This document shows, piece by piece, positions 1-12,735 of a DNA stretch of 64,000 nt. The position numbers and the translations under genes are program-made. The stretch comes from Strigamia acuminata (Eukaryota; Arthropoda; Chilopoda; Geophilomorpha; Linotaeniidae). The notes under the pieces are model-generated. The model was not told the origin of the DNA, ran no database searches, and saw only the letters and a list, made by a program, of their open reading frames with translations. Position 1 is the first letter of the stretch; each line of letters opens with the position of its first letter. Location of the stretch: assembly GCA_949358305.1 (NCBI GenBank), contig OX442320.1:9936259-10000258 (forward strand), read 5' to 3'.

Positions 1-3000
1 CCATAATGTAATTGTGAATGATGTCCGTGTGTTTCATCTGCTGCTCCGTCAGTCGCGGCCCCTGCTCCAAAGTCCTCACGAGCATCGAGTGCGAGCTGGC
101 CAGCGACCCCGCGTTGTTCACCTGCGCCCTTGGCACGTGCGTCGGTTCCAGCACCGTCGACGCCTCGCACGTCGACGCCTCCTTGCGCAGCGCGCGGAAC
201 TTCTTGTGCGGCTTGTACGCCTCGTCCATCAGCAAATTCGTGTTGACCAGCGGCGGCGCCTGCAGAGCGCGCTTCAGCACCGGCATGTCGTCGATGGTCG
301 ACTCGTCCACCTCCTTCACCTTCTCCTCGACCAGCGAGCGCGGGCTCCCGCACAGCGACGTGCCGTTCGTCGAGCCCGCCTCCTTGCCGCTCTCGATCCC
401 CGAGTCGCACGGGCTCTCGAGTTTGCGCATCTTGAACGGACAGCGTCGTCCGAGCTGCCCGTCCGACACGGACCCTTCGTCGCCGGAGCTCGTGCATCCT
501 TCCACGCTCTCCGCGCGGCGCTTCTTGCCGGGGAGATCGGTGATGAGCGCCACCTCGTTCGAGCACACACTTTCGTTGCCCATCGGCGACTTCTCGCCGC
601 GTTCCTCCGACCCGTACGACGGCGTGGCCGCGTCGCGCTCCATCATTTCCTTCGACTCGGGCAGGCTCCACTCGCTGCCGGCCGAGCTGCGCTGGCCGGG
701 CGAGCGCGCCATCAGTTCGCGGTCGCTCCAACTGGACTTTGAGTCGTCGCTGGCGGTGGATCGCCGGTGGTGGACGCTCTGGTTGGCGTTCTCCATGCCC
801 CAGCCGGGGGTGGCCATGTAGTTGTTGATTGCGGAGACGGAGAGTGCGGAGACGGTCGCGTCTGGGTGTCGCGGCTCCATTTTGAACGCCAGCAGCTTCT
901 CCGAGTGGAGCGTGTTCAAGGTCCGCAGGTCGGGGATCTTTTTCATCAGCTCCTGGAACATGTTGGGCGAGTCGGCGTGAGATTTCGCGACGGCCGTTTG
1001 CAGCGCCTGCATTAATTTGCACTGCATCTTTTCCACGAGTTCCACGTTGCGCAACCCCGGTCGATCTAAACAAATAAAACAAAATAAAAAATTAATACAA
1101 AATATATTTCTTTTATTACGTAATTGAAAAACGCAATAAAAAGGGAGAAATGATTTTTTGTTTAATGTTTCTCGGGTCAAAATCTGGGTCACGGCCAAGC
1201 AAGATGGCGCGCAAAGCGAGACGACCTTGTGGAGATAGTAAAAGGGGAAATAGAGAAAGAAAAAAAAAAGAAGATGGCGGCCGAGACGCATCTCCAGGTC
1301 AAGGTTTTTTGTTTTTATTTTTGTTTGAGATGAATGTTTGTTTGGGGTTGGATGTTTATTGTATTTACCTGCTGCGATGATGACGACGGCGCAGAAAAGG
1401 CCGAGATCGTTGTCGCAGAGGCGGAGTTGGTTGAGGCGCTCGGCGAAATCGAACATGGAGTCCATGAGGAATCGCGCGTTGCTGGAACTGTGCAGGCTTT
1501 CGCGTTTTAACACCTGGCCGTTGAGGCAGAGCATGGTGTTGTTGTGGGCGTTGAACATGCAGGCTAGGCGCACCAACAGCACTTCGAACACACCGGCCTA
1601 GAATGAAAAAATATTTATTTAAAAAATTGAAAAGAAAATATCAAAAAATATCAAAAAATTCGAGAAAATAATCGAAAAAATCCGAAAAAATCGATTAAGT
1701 CCGAAAAAATCCGAAAAATATCGAAAAAAACAAAATAAAATTCGAAAAAATCGCCAAAAATCAATTTTTTTTACCTTGAGAAGTGTCACTTGGTCGTCCT
1801 GTGTCAACAGACTGAATCCAGGGATCCGTTTTGCGAACTCGACCACGCCACGAATGGCCGGCGAAAATCGTTCAGAAAAATCTTCCAAAATCCCATTCTG
1901 TAACGGCTGTGGATTTGGATTTAATGGACACGCCTAAAAAAAGCGAACAAAACCAAAAATTAACCTTTGTTTTATTCAATTAGAAAAGAAAGTGTGCAGA
2001 ATAACAATTCGCACTTGCCAATGTCCCACATTTCGCGAGCGCCACGAGGGAATTCGGAGGCAATGAGTTCGCGGCCGCCAAAATGCGCGCATTCAAAGGA
2101 CCCACCTTGGCCCACTGACCCACATGAAGATGAAGACTTGGCCCCACTCTGCACAAGTACTGTTCTCAATGGCACTCGCTCGTTACTGGCACCGACTGCC
2201 AATAAAACGACAATTTGTTTCCCCGCCCTCCACCGATTCCAAACAAAACAAATAAACATTTTCCCCATTTCAAAATGGCGGTCAAGGCCTGCACTCGCCA
2301 AATTTCGAATTTTTATGCCAAATTCTGCGCTGGAAACGGTTTTTCACTCTTTTTTTTATTGGAAAACGAAAACAAGGTCGGTTGGAATAAAGTTTATCCT
2401 TCATAAATACTGCGGAAGGCGAAAATCAAGTGTTCATTTCGCTTTCTCAAGTGGGTCATTGCCTGCCTGATCTCAAGGAGTTAAATTAACTTTTCAAATT
2501 TGCCGTTAGAGGTCACCAACTTAAATTGTTGTTACTCGTGTTCGCGCATCGCTAATCTCTCGTTTTTCCCATTTAAATCTGTTTGATATTTCAAACACAG
2601 AAGTGGAATTTTGAAGGGACGAAAAAAAAATGGTTCGGATTAAATTGAAATGATTAAAAAATTTAAAATTAAAAAAAAAGAAAGGAAATCATCTTCAACC
2701 ACCAAGGCCGATATGTTGAAAATGGGTCAACCTCTCAACATGTCTAATAACCTACGTCATCATTTGTGATTCTACTTTCCATTTTGTCACAATTTTCCCC
2801 AAAAAACAATAATTTTAAAAAAAAAATTAAAAAAAACCTTGAAAATCCATCGAGACACTAAGCCTGCTTCCATCCATCACCAAAACCCCAAACTAAATAA
2901 ACAATTTAATCGGAAAAATAAAAAAAAGAAATAAACCGAAATAAAACATAAGGAACCAAGGCCAACCGAACCAACCCAACAAGCCGGACCAAACCGCCCC

Positions 3001-6000
3001 GCAGTGGCTTTTTATATTTTTAACCCTATATTACAAATCTTAAAAAACCCAAAACAAAAATTAAATTTTCCTTACCAATTGTGTCGGGCACTGTGTGTAA
3101 ATAGGATCTTCAACGGCTCTCTGCAGCAAAAAAGCCACTTTCTCTTGCGTATAATCGCACGTCTGTTCGTGGGCTTTGATCACGATAGCGACAAGGCGCA
3201 CTTCGTCTTCTAACTCCGCCGTCAGCGCACGCTCCTGCGCCCGGGCGTTAGTGTTGTGCATCGCCGCCAAAATCTTCGCTTTCTCCCGCTTAGGCACTCG
3301 CCCGAAACGGACCGCTACAAAAAACAAACAAAAACATTAAAAAATCAATAAAAAACATTTTTTTTTTAAAAAACAAACAAACATACAGCGATTAGTCATC
3401 AAAAAACCCCAAAAACGCGAAATGTTTCGCACTATTTTCAACAATCGGAAGAAAACGTCTGATACCGATGCGCCGTGGCCGCGTGCGAAATTCCAACTGA
3501 GTTCCGAAACCCCGTTACACTTTTACCAGTGCGAGAGTGAGTCACTACTAAGCATGCTCAGAGAGGGCGCCATTTTGTCCTTGACCTTGATTCTCCTCCC
3601 TTCATACCAGTGACCTAGATAGATAGCCTCATCACTTTCCAGCCATTACCTGACGATATTTTAATGCGATTTGGCTCCGCATCAACATTCGGACGGGGAA
3701 GGAAGAAAAAAAGGCGAAACGGAATTAGAATCGGAAAATACGACGCCAAAACAACATGTTTTCTTCAAATTTCGTCACACTCGTCGCCATGACGACCCGC
3801 CGCCGCACGGAAGACGGCGGAAACAGTTCAAGGTCGTGCCATACTGATCTTGATCGCAATTGACTAACCGCAGACGGGAACCCAATGTTAAACCCATCGA
3901 AAATTTTCCCCCTTTCGATATTTTCGTTTTTTCCTTTTCCGCCTCGCCGTTTCACGTTGCCCGGTTTCTCGTTACAATAATAGGAATAGGATCCCAATAC
4001 GATTTACGTCAAAGCCAACAAGTAGAACAAGGACGGAGTTATCTGCTTACTTAATGTAATCAAATAAGAATGCTATTCACTTCCGGTTCGATAAAAAACA
4101 TAAATATCTAAATAAAAATACACAAACTATCGAAACCAAACGTTTTTTAACGTTTTATTTTGATTTTCGTTTTGTAAATTATTTTCCAGGGACGAGAGCG
4201 CCGTGACGCCTTCCCAGAATGCGTAGGCGTGGGCGGAAGGAATGTATTTATACACTATCCACATTTAAATCAATTCATTGCTCAACATTTCGTCCGAAAA
4301 GCAAATAATAAACACGACGAACATATTTTCGGTGTTTTTCAAAACTTCCTGGTAACGAAATGGGAAAAACGATTATTTTAACCTTGAGCTCAATTTTTTT
4401 TCTTTTTTTAAATTTCTTTTCTATTTCCAGATCCACATTGAATGAAATATGTAATTACTAAACTCCCGAGTCAGCCAATAAACACAAAACCTTGAAAAAC
4501 CCCTAAATTGTATCGCGATTTCCCGATAATAAAAAAATACCACCGATAAAGAAGACGATATTTCGCAACTTTTCAATGTCACCGCGAGAGCGGCGCTGCG
4601 CCACACCGCGTCACATGACCGAAACAAAAACAAAAGCAAAAATGGCTTCCAAATTTTAAAAATCAAATTAAATTTTTGTTACCTGGTGTCATAAAATGCG
4701 GATTCGTAACTTGATTCAAGCGATGGAAATCACTACTAACTAACGCCAGACTCATTTCATCCAAAATCATTGTTAGCGGCAGGCCGGAACACAGTAAAAA
4801 ATTCAAAAATCCATTCGCCAGAGAGCGAAGCCGAGCACTGAACAACAACAACCAACACTCCACACGAGCTAACACAGAGAGGACGGAGGCCGTGACGCTT
4901 TGCACGCTCACTACGGAAGTGAATGCGGTGAATTGGGAGACGCACACCTGTCCAGGTGAACTGGGAGGCGAATCCAAAGGAGGTTGTGACCGTGACCTGA
5001 GCTCTCAGCGCCACCTATCAGCTTCCGACTACTTCCTTCCTATTACCCCTTTGTAGACCTTCCATTTGCAAGGCCTGACCTAAATGTGACGTCACCGGCC
5101 AATTGCGTACAGAGGAAAAACAATTTTTCCAATAAATTCATCTCATGCAGAAAATTATTGCGAGAATTCAATTTATTTTTTTTAAATTCACTTCCGAATT
5201 GGACGGTTTAGGGTTCCGACTTCCGATTGGGAATAAAGGGGGAATATAATAATGTTTGGTCGTTGCTTACCGTCTCGGGACATTCCTACAGCGATGCATT
5301 TCTTAAGGCGACAGTATTGACATCTGTTGCGATTGATTCGGAGAATCGAACATTGTTGGTTCTTGGTGCAAGGGCGGTATTGGATTTTCTGTTGAATGCT
5401 TCGACGGAAAAAACCCTGAAAGATAGCGAGACAAAAGAAATTAGATAAAGTTTTAGCACAAATTGGTGATTTCACGTTAAAATTTGGTGTTTTTATGTTA
5501 AAATTTGGTGTATTTAGTGTACAATTGGTGTTTTTGTATTAAAAATTGTTAATTTTTAGCATTTTTTATGTTAAAAATTGTGAATTTGGTGTGAAAATTT
5601 TTGTTTTTTCATTAAAAATCGTGCATTTAATATAAGAAAGTCTCATTTTGTTGTTAAATATTAATTTGCCATTCATTTATCCATTTATCTATTTATTTTT
5701 AATGATAATTCTAAGTAAAGGCAACCCTGAACTTGATCCGAAGACGAAACCGACAAGTGTCATTCACCCCGTGCGAGCTACGCCATAGGAATGCAATGCA
5801 AACTAAGCTCATAATCAGGTGCTAAATTCCTAAAATAACCAACCCCTCATTTCCCCCAACAACAAAAAACAAAAACCAAATCAAAAATAAAAAAAAATCC
5901 CCAAAAAATCGACGAAACCCCAAAAGAAACCGCGAAACAAAGAGCGAAAAACGAGGTATCCAAAACCACTTTTTCTGGCTTCATATGATTTCAATGTCAG

Positions 6001-8497
6001 AGGAGGAGAGTCCATAATCGTAATCACCAGGTCAATGAACTACAAGGAACGAAAAGATGGGTCACTCGAGAGCATTCACCTCGGCGCGTGCTCTTAATGC
6101 ACCCAGCCACCCTCTCTCCTTCGCATTCAGGTGAACGACCTCTGGAGGCCACTTTAAGCCTTTTTCCCAACCAAAAAACCCAAAAAACCCAAAAAAAACC
6201 CAAAAAAAACCCAAAAAAAACCCAAAATATTCCATAAGTTTCAATTTTTCACAAAAAAAAAAAAATATTGTTAAAATTAAAAATTTAAAAATTAAAAATT
6301 AAAAATTAAAAATCGAGAAATTGAAATTTTTATGTGAAATTTTAATTTTTGATATTTTAAAATTGTGGTTTATTTCGGTGAGGAAGGGAATGCGAAGATG
6401 AGTCGAGTGGAGTTCGTTGACCCGACATTGTTTGTTTGTTTCACGTTTGTTGGTCCGGCAGAACTAATAGCCGTCAATCCCCTTCCTTCTCCACGAGAGA
6501 AAGTGGGTCGGGCGGGAAAGGTTTGGCCTGACATTGACCCTCATGTTGATGCAGCCAGAAGGGAAGCGGGACATACTGCATTCTGGGTAATCCCGAAAAA
6601 TCACCCACAATGCCTCGAGTGCCCGAAACACTACATCAAAACGATGTATAAAGATCAACCCTTCAACGAAACGTTCTCCATTAGCTTTTACGACCCGAAT
6701 TAAATTTGTAATCAAAAAAATAAAAATCCAAAATTGATCCGCCGCTAAATAAAGACCCAAACTAGGCCAGCGAAATAATGATTTAAAGCCACACACAGGT
6801 GCACGCCATGTTTTTTTCCACTCCCCTTCTATCTTATCTAAAAATATCTCATTTAAAAAAAATTAGATTATATTCCACACCCCTCTAAAAATATATATAT
6901 ATATATTTTTTTTTTCTAAATATAATTTATTCTTAGGTATTTTCGATTTTTACTCCGCCATTTGAAAATCACCGGGCGCCATATCCGTTGCCGCGGCGTA
7001 GCCACGGCAACCCCGATAACAACAACATGGCGACGGGTTTAAAAAAAGAAAAAGCGAGAGAGAAGAGAGGGTGGAGGCTCGTGTCGTTAGTAGGGCAAGC
7101 GTGCATTCACCCCGGTGCAATGAACTTGAGGCTCTGGCGTGTCACCCACATTCCGCGCCAGCCAATGGGGAGCGGTGTAGCAATCCCGCGCCGAGCCAAT
7201 CAGCGAGCGTGAGACAAAACGAGACTCAAAGGTGGCTTCGTCGTTGGCTGGGGAAGTAAGCCAAGGTAATGGCGGCCGGAAAGGTTCACCGACCTTTGAT
7301 AGTCGAGTTCGTTGAACCGAATTCTTTGTACGATGACGTCAAAGCCCAACACGCGCGCTCGGATTGGTCGGATCGGATGTATGCCAGTGTGATAGCGGCC
7401 ATCCTCTCTCGAAACAGGTGATTGAACTCCCCAGTCCACGTCACCGCGTAACCATAGCAACCGAAAAAATTAAAAATAAAACGTGCCCGAACCAAACAGA
7501 TGGCGAAAGCCGGTCAGATAATTAGATGGCGAAATTACCAACCGAGACAGAAATAAAATTTCACTTTCCAAACACCTGCTGCGAGTATTTGGCTCGTGAT
7601 GGGGAACGTTTCCCAATGCTATCCAAGCGCATTTAGGCTTAATTTTTAAAACATTCATGTCTTACCTTGCAACCTTCACACGAATGAACACCGTAATGGA
7701 ACCCGCTGGCCTTGTCTCCGCAAACGCGACAAAGAACTGTAGTCCCATCAAACTCTGTAATTAAAAAAAAATTAAAAATTAACAAAAATAAATATTATTA
7801 TTATTATTATTATTTTTCGCTTCCATTTTCATTTTCAAACATTGCAGGTGAGTCAACCCTCGATAGGGTTAAGGGGTAGCCGCAACTCGACGCCATTTTG
7901 GGGTCGACATGCTCGGCCAATGACCTCATTTCAGTGTCACGGACTTTCGATTTTCGTCTATTATTACCCCCGACGCAACAACAACAACCCCAACCCCCAA
8001 AAAATACAAAACACCCAAAAACGCCCCCCCCAAACAAAAAAACCCAAATGTGTCAATCAACTCAACATTTGATTTGACATTTTTCAACCAAAAAAAAAAA
8101 AAAAATCGCCCCCCCAACTGCCCCCCCCATTGGTATCTAGGACCAATTGATCAACTCGGACAAAGCGGACCCCGCACTGTTGAAATGGGCCGGGCGAAAC
8201 GCGAGGAGGGGCAACGAACACGGGGTGGGGGTGGGAAGATTTTGACCTTGACTACTCCGAGGTCTCTGGCCTCTAGAAAGCGACCAGCACACCAAGGCCA
8301 CACAATACACTGACCTCAGCAGACAAGAAAAAGCCGAAAACAAGCGCAAAAACAAAACGAAAAAACCAAAAAACAACCATTGTTGCAAACAAATGACCAA
8401 ACGTACCAATTTTGAGTTCAGGTTCCTTCTTGGTCTGTTCTTGGACACTCGACGAGAGTGTTTTCAACAACTGCAAGTCCTTCTCGGTGAGAATCAT
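1..8497 (-). CDS. E75: E75 nuclear receptor (NR1D group), common exons plus one first exon; 3' end beyond window
   Basis: Exons (minus, 5' to 3'): 8407-8497 (ATG at 8497), 7666-7754, 5271-5415, 3076-3314, 1775-1933, 1369-1597, and 1065 to beyond position 1. All junctions are GT-AG and phases agree, giving 672 codons so far. Residues 39-59 form zinc finger 1 (C39, C42, C56, C59) with P-box CEGCKG, and C76, C82, C92, C95 form finger 2. The hinge motif [11 protein letters not shown] follows, then a ligand-binding domain including [24 protein letters not shown] and LCLNGQV, and a long Ser/Glu-rich C-terminal tail. E75 proteins are heme-binding transcription factors of the ecdysone cascade; this role is family knowledge. 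The residues match E75 more closely than vertebrate Rev-erb. The last exon is GC-rich unlike its AT-rich surroundings, and its stop codon lies outside the window. Confidence 0.96.
4683..4770 (-). CDS. E75: Candidate E75 alternative first exon lacking the DNA-binding domain (E75D-like)
   Basis: This 88-bp open stretch starts with ATG at 4770 ([10 protein letters not shown]...) and ends in CCAG|GTAACA, leaving phase 1. It lies downstream of both zinc-finger exons and just upstream of the hinge exon 3076-3314, whose 5' end needs phase 1 (G + CG GTC CGT = A-V-R). Splicing gives 29 new residues joined directly to [12 protein letters not shown], a receptor with no DNA-binding domain. Insects make such E75 isoforms from a promoter in the same place, which is known family architecture. 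The exon itself is my inference from position, phase and donor. Confidence 0.6.
5470..5640. repeat. Short degenerate tandem repeat, about 21 bp
   Basis: Two to three copies of a GTTAAAATTTGGTGTTTTTA-type unit, then decaying variants, in the E75 intron just upstream of zinc-finger-2 exon. Confidence 0.6.
6029..6041. promoter_or_regulatory. Ecdysone-response-element-like inverted repeat (IR1)
   Basis: AGGTCAATGAACT matches RGKTCANTGAMCY at every position. It lies in the intron between the two zinc-finger exons, about 1.26 kb upstream of the DBD-less first exon at 4770, so it could serve that promoter. EcR/USP heterodimers bind this arrangement; binding here is inferred. Confidence 0.6.
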
Positions 8498-9166
8498 TGT
8501 TGCAGTCGCTCAATTCAAGCCGAAAATTGGTAAACAATGCGAATCCTTGCGCGAACTCATGTAACAACGGGAGATGCACAGCACTGTTGAGGCACACAAC
8601 AACAAACACTTAGGCAAATTGGCGAAAAATAAGTCGGAACTGGAGAAATCGCGACGAGCGTCGTCGCCGTGTGAGGGTTGCACTAATAGTGAGTGAAAGT
8701 GCTCGGCTCACTCTGGCCTGTTTAATCCCAGCGGCCGCCACTCGTCGCCACCGCGCTGCATCGGCGCTGCTGTCGACTCATCTCCACCCTCTCCCTTCAG
8801 ACACACGCCCAGCAAAAAAGGAAGGGAGAGGGCGAAACAGCCAATGGGGAAGCGCGGCACGCAATCGGAAGGGATGTATCGCGCAGTTTCATTGGTGCTT
8901 TCACTTAGTGGAGCACAAACACGAGGCAAACCGATGTCAATGACCGAGGGACCGTGGAATGAAGGTCTCACTCTCATGATTTAACCCTTTGTGCTCTCGT
9001 TTGATAACAAAGTTTGCTCGTTTTTTTTATTTATTTTTATAAAATATTTATTTATATCTTTTTCTAATCTAGGCTATTGGAATAACGAAGGAAAAATTCC
9101 GATTTTGAGTCATACGAGATCGAATTCGTTCGTGTTCTTTAATTTTAGCGACATTCTACGATTCTA
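8498..9166. other. Upstream region of the proximal E75 first exon
   Basis: No coding exon is seen. The stretch 8640-8990 is much less AT-rich than its surroundings and contains several GAGTGA/AGTGAAAG motifs, as expected of a promoter for the minus-strand ATG at 8497. No TATA box was found. Confidence 0.4.
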
Positions 9167-9259
9167 TCGCTCGGTCAATCCATTCGCTCGTGGATGGTAA
9201 CCTGACGTCGGTAAATCGCTCGGTCACTCCGTTCGCTCGTGGATGGTAACCTGACGACG
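9167..9259. repeat. Direct duplication of a 44-bp segment
   Basis: Copies at 9167-9210 and 9216-9259 differ at three positions and share TTCGCTCGTGGATGGTAACC. They are separated by 5 bp. A single two-copy tandem duplication of non-simple sequence stands out from the A/T arrays around it. Confidence 0.85.
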
Positions 9260-10257
9260 TTTAACGCAGGGATTTTTAATAATTTTGATACTTCTTCAAC
9301 CATTTGATTCCTATATTCCGTTCCTCTTATTAACTTACGTTTAAACGATTTCTCCCGCCCTTGAAAAAATGCAGGTATAGGAAGAAAAGACTCGGTTTCG
9401 CCAGAACGCTCGAGTGAGTGGCCCCTTATGAGGTCAAGATCTCCTTTCACTTTCCCGCCTGCTCCGTTTCGCCAGAATTTCCTCATTTTAGCCCCTAAAA
9501 TGTCACTCGTGGCATTTTTTTTTTAAAAAACACCTATCCACCATTTTTTATTTTACCATTTTTTTTATTATTTAAAATTTGTGGAATTTTTAAAAACAAA
9601 AAATTTTCCAACAGATGTCAACGTCCTCTGAGTATTTGAATGGTTGTTTACACGTTGGTTGCTGTTGACAACGCGAAATTCACTTTCAGCTGCTCCCCGG
9701 AAAAGGAAGAAGGGAAAGGGATTTGTGGGGGTTTTGTTTGGGATTGGGGGGTCGGGAAATTTGAAATATGCAGGTGATGGGGCTCGGATTGAAAGGGATA
9801 ACAGTTGGCGATGGGGGAGTTGGTTGTGGGGGTTGAGTTTTATTTCATCATTTCTGCTTCTCGCTTCCCCCCACATGTTAATATACACACACCCCCTGTT
9901 TGTACGGAATACAACTTCCTGGTTCAATGTGATTTGAATGGGAGATGGGATATATTGGGAAACATCAATGTGTGTTCTTTTTTTGTTTTGTTTCTACGCG
10001 ATTTGGTATTTTTGATGAATAAAACGACCTAGTAAACATTAATTGTAATCTGATTTAATCGGGCGTGCTGTGGTGATAACCGATAATCAATGGGTTAAAA
10101 ACACAGTTTGTTTTTCTGGGGAAAATGTAAAGGGTTTTTTTTATTTATCTAGATAGAGATTTGAGGTGTGTCTCGATTAAATTCGATGGAGAATGTCAAG
10201 TGATTGTTGGTTTTTAATTTTTTTAACATTGTATTTTAACATTTTTTTTTAATTTTT

Positions 10258-10560
10258 TAAATATTGTTGCGAAAAATTGAATGTTGTTGCGAAAAATTGA
10301 ATTTTGTTGTGAACTTTTGAATTTTTTCACACATTGTTGCGAATTTTCAAATTTTTTGCAAACATTGTTGTCGTGTTTTGAATTTCTCTCGTTTTTCTCA
10401 ACTTTTTCAAAACATTCTTGCAAAATATTGAATTTCTTCACACATTGTTGCGAATTTTCGAATTTATTTCAAACACAATTGTCTTTTTCTCGTTTTTCTC
10501 AACTTTTTCAAACATTGTTTTCAAAAAAATTGAATTACTTCAGACATTGTTGCGAATTTT
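10258..10560. repeat. Diverged tandem repeat with ACATTGTTGCGAA units
   Basis: ACATTGTTGCGAATTTTC-like units recur with variable T/C-rich spacers. Open frames here are a by-product of the repeat. Confidence 0.75.
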
Positions 10561-11219
10561 CAAAAAAACGTGTCCATTACAGCAAAAAAAAACAATTTCC
10601 CTTGCACTCATTCCAATCAAATTAAAACGCCATTACGTATTCAAAAACCACCTCCGCTCCTATTTTTCGCAACACATTACCTCTCGTCGAACAATTGCGC
10701 CATCATCACCACTCGACTAATTCCTCAAAAACTTTGCGCAACAAATGATTGATGAATAGCAAAGCCAACCCAATCTCGAAACAACTGACCTTGCAACAAA
10801 AACAGTAAAAAAAAACAACTCAAACCAGTGAACTCTAGCAGACAGTCGTGGCCAAAAATAACCGGCGAGAAAAGAGAAAGAGAGCAAGAACGAGAACGAA
10901 GGAGGGGGTTACGACGCATCAGCATCACCACTTTCCCATCAGTCCCGGTCAATGGCCTGCGACGCTTAAAATAACTTGTTTGTCACCAAATCCAATACCC
11001 CCTCCCTGTTGCCCAAACCCCTCGAAAAACCCTACAGCCCTACACACAAAGACCCATCAGTCAAGAATTTTTACTCACCCAAATACATCTCGGTCATAAC
11101 CCAAAGTTTGGGGCACTTTGCACCCGTTTTTGCCCCATTTGGACAATATTTGGTTGTTCTTGTGCTTTTATTTTGTTTTTGGCAAATTTTTTTGGGGTAT
11201 TTTTGGGGGTATTTTTGAA

Positions 11220-11660
11220 GAATTTTTGGAAAATTTTTAAAATATTTTTGGAGAATTTTTAAAATATTTTTGGAAATTTTTAAAAATATTTTTGGAAATT
11301 TTTAAAAATATTTTTGGAAATTTTTTTGAAATTTTTCTGTAATTTTTGTGTAATTTTTGTGGACATTTTTGTGCATTTTTATAAATTTTTGGGGCATTTT
11401 TACGCATTTTTATAAATTTCTGGGGCATTATTGTGCATTTTTATAAATTTTTCTAACATTTTTGCGCATTTTTATCAATTTCTGGGGCATTTTTGTGCAT
11501 TTTTATAAATTTTTGGGCCATTTTTGTGCATTTTTATAAATTTCTGGGGCATTTTTGTGCATTTTCATACATTTGTGAGGTATTTTGTGGAATTTTGGAT
11601 ATTTTTGTACATTTTTCTAACATTTTTCTGCATTTTTAACAATTTTTGGGGTATTTTTGT
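11220..11660. repeat. 31-bp tandem array
   Basis: The landmark GCATTTTTAT recurs at 11466, 11497 and 11528, exactly 31 bp apart. The left part (11220-11330) is a simpler GGAAATTTTTAAAA repeat. Confidence 0.9.
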
Positions 11661-12177
11661 GCTTATTTATAAATTTCCTGGCAATTTTTAAGGTTATTTT
11701 TGGGGGGTGTTGGTGGCAACTTTCACTCATTTTTTTGTTCAACTTGAGACTTCACTCTCAGACAGGTAAGATGTTCTTTAAGAACACCTGTCAGCGAGAT
11801 TGTAAAGAATTTGTTGGAAAAAGAAGACCCTCGTTTGGGATGGTAAAAAAAGTTGGGCCTTGAAGCAAATCACCCTTTTGGTGGAGCAGCAACCCTCCCC
11901 CCGTTTTCTCCTACCTGGATCCGTGGTCGTTGCCCTAAAATCCAAGGTCAATGCACCTTTTTCAATATCATTAGTGACCAAGTGGGAATATAATATGTGG
12001 GAAAATATATTAGTCATTGGGTTGGACTTTTGATTTTTTATTGATTTTCGCAGCTTTTTATCGCAAGTTTCGCACTTTTTGATTGGGGAGTCGGAGATTT
12101 TATTTGCTTGTTTGTTTAGTGAAATTGTCATTTTATAAAGTTTCAATCTTTTTTCCTGGATATTTTTGGCCAGATTT

Positions 12178-12735
12178 TGGTGTTTTTGTTGTTTTTATTT
12201 GTTAATTTTAAGGTGTTTGATGTTTTTGTGTTTAAATTTTAATATTTTTGATGTTTTTGTGTTTATATTTTAATATTTTTGATGTTTTTGTGTTTAAATT
12301 TTAATATTTTTGTGTTTTTATTTGTTAATTTTAAGGTTTTTGATGTTTTTGTGTTTAAATTTTAATATTTTTGATGTTTTTGTGTTTAAATTTTAATATT
12401 TTTGATGTTTTTGTGTTTAAATTTTAATATTTTTTATGTTTTTGTGTTTAAATTTTAATATTTTTGATGTTTTTGTGTTTAAATTTTAATATTTTTGCTG
12501 TTGTGTTTAAATTTTAATATTTTAGCTGTTTTTATTTGTTAATTTTAATATTTTTGTTGTTTTTATTTGTTAATTATAAGGTTTTTGATGTTTTTGTGTT
12601 TAAATTTTCATATTTTAGCTGTTTTTATGTTTAAATTTCAAGGTTTTAGGTGTTTTCATTTATTATTTTAACATTTTAAATGCTTTTATGTGTTAACTGT
12701 AACATTTTTAATGTTTTTGTGATTAAATTTTAACA
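12178..12735. repeat. 31-bp tandem array
   Basis: GATGTTTTTGTGTTTAAATT recurs every 31 bp (for example 12373 and 12404), with decay toward the right end. About 18 copies. Confidence 0.9.

Noticed and set aside
14-821. Long plus-strand frames at the left edge
   Set aside because: They are antisense shadows of the GC-rich last E75 exon, which is firmly identified on the minus strand.
6365-6703. 112-codon plus-strand frame in the E75 intron
   Set aside because: It has no recognisable motif, no splice partners and is antisense within a confirmed gene.
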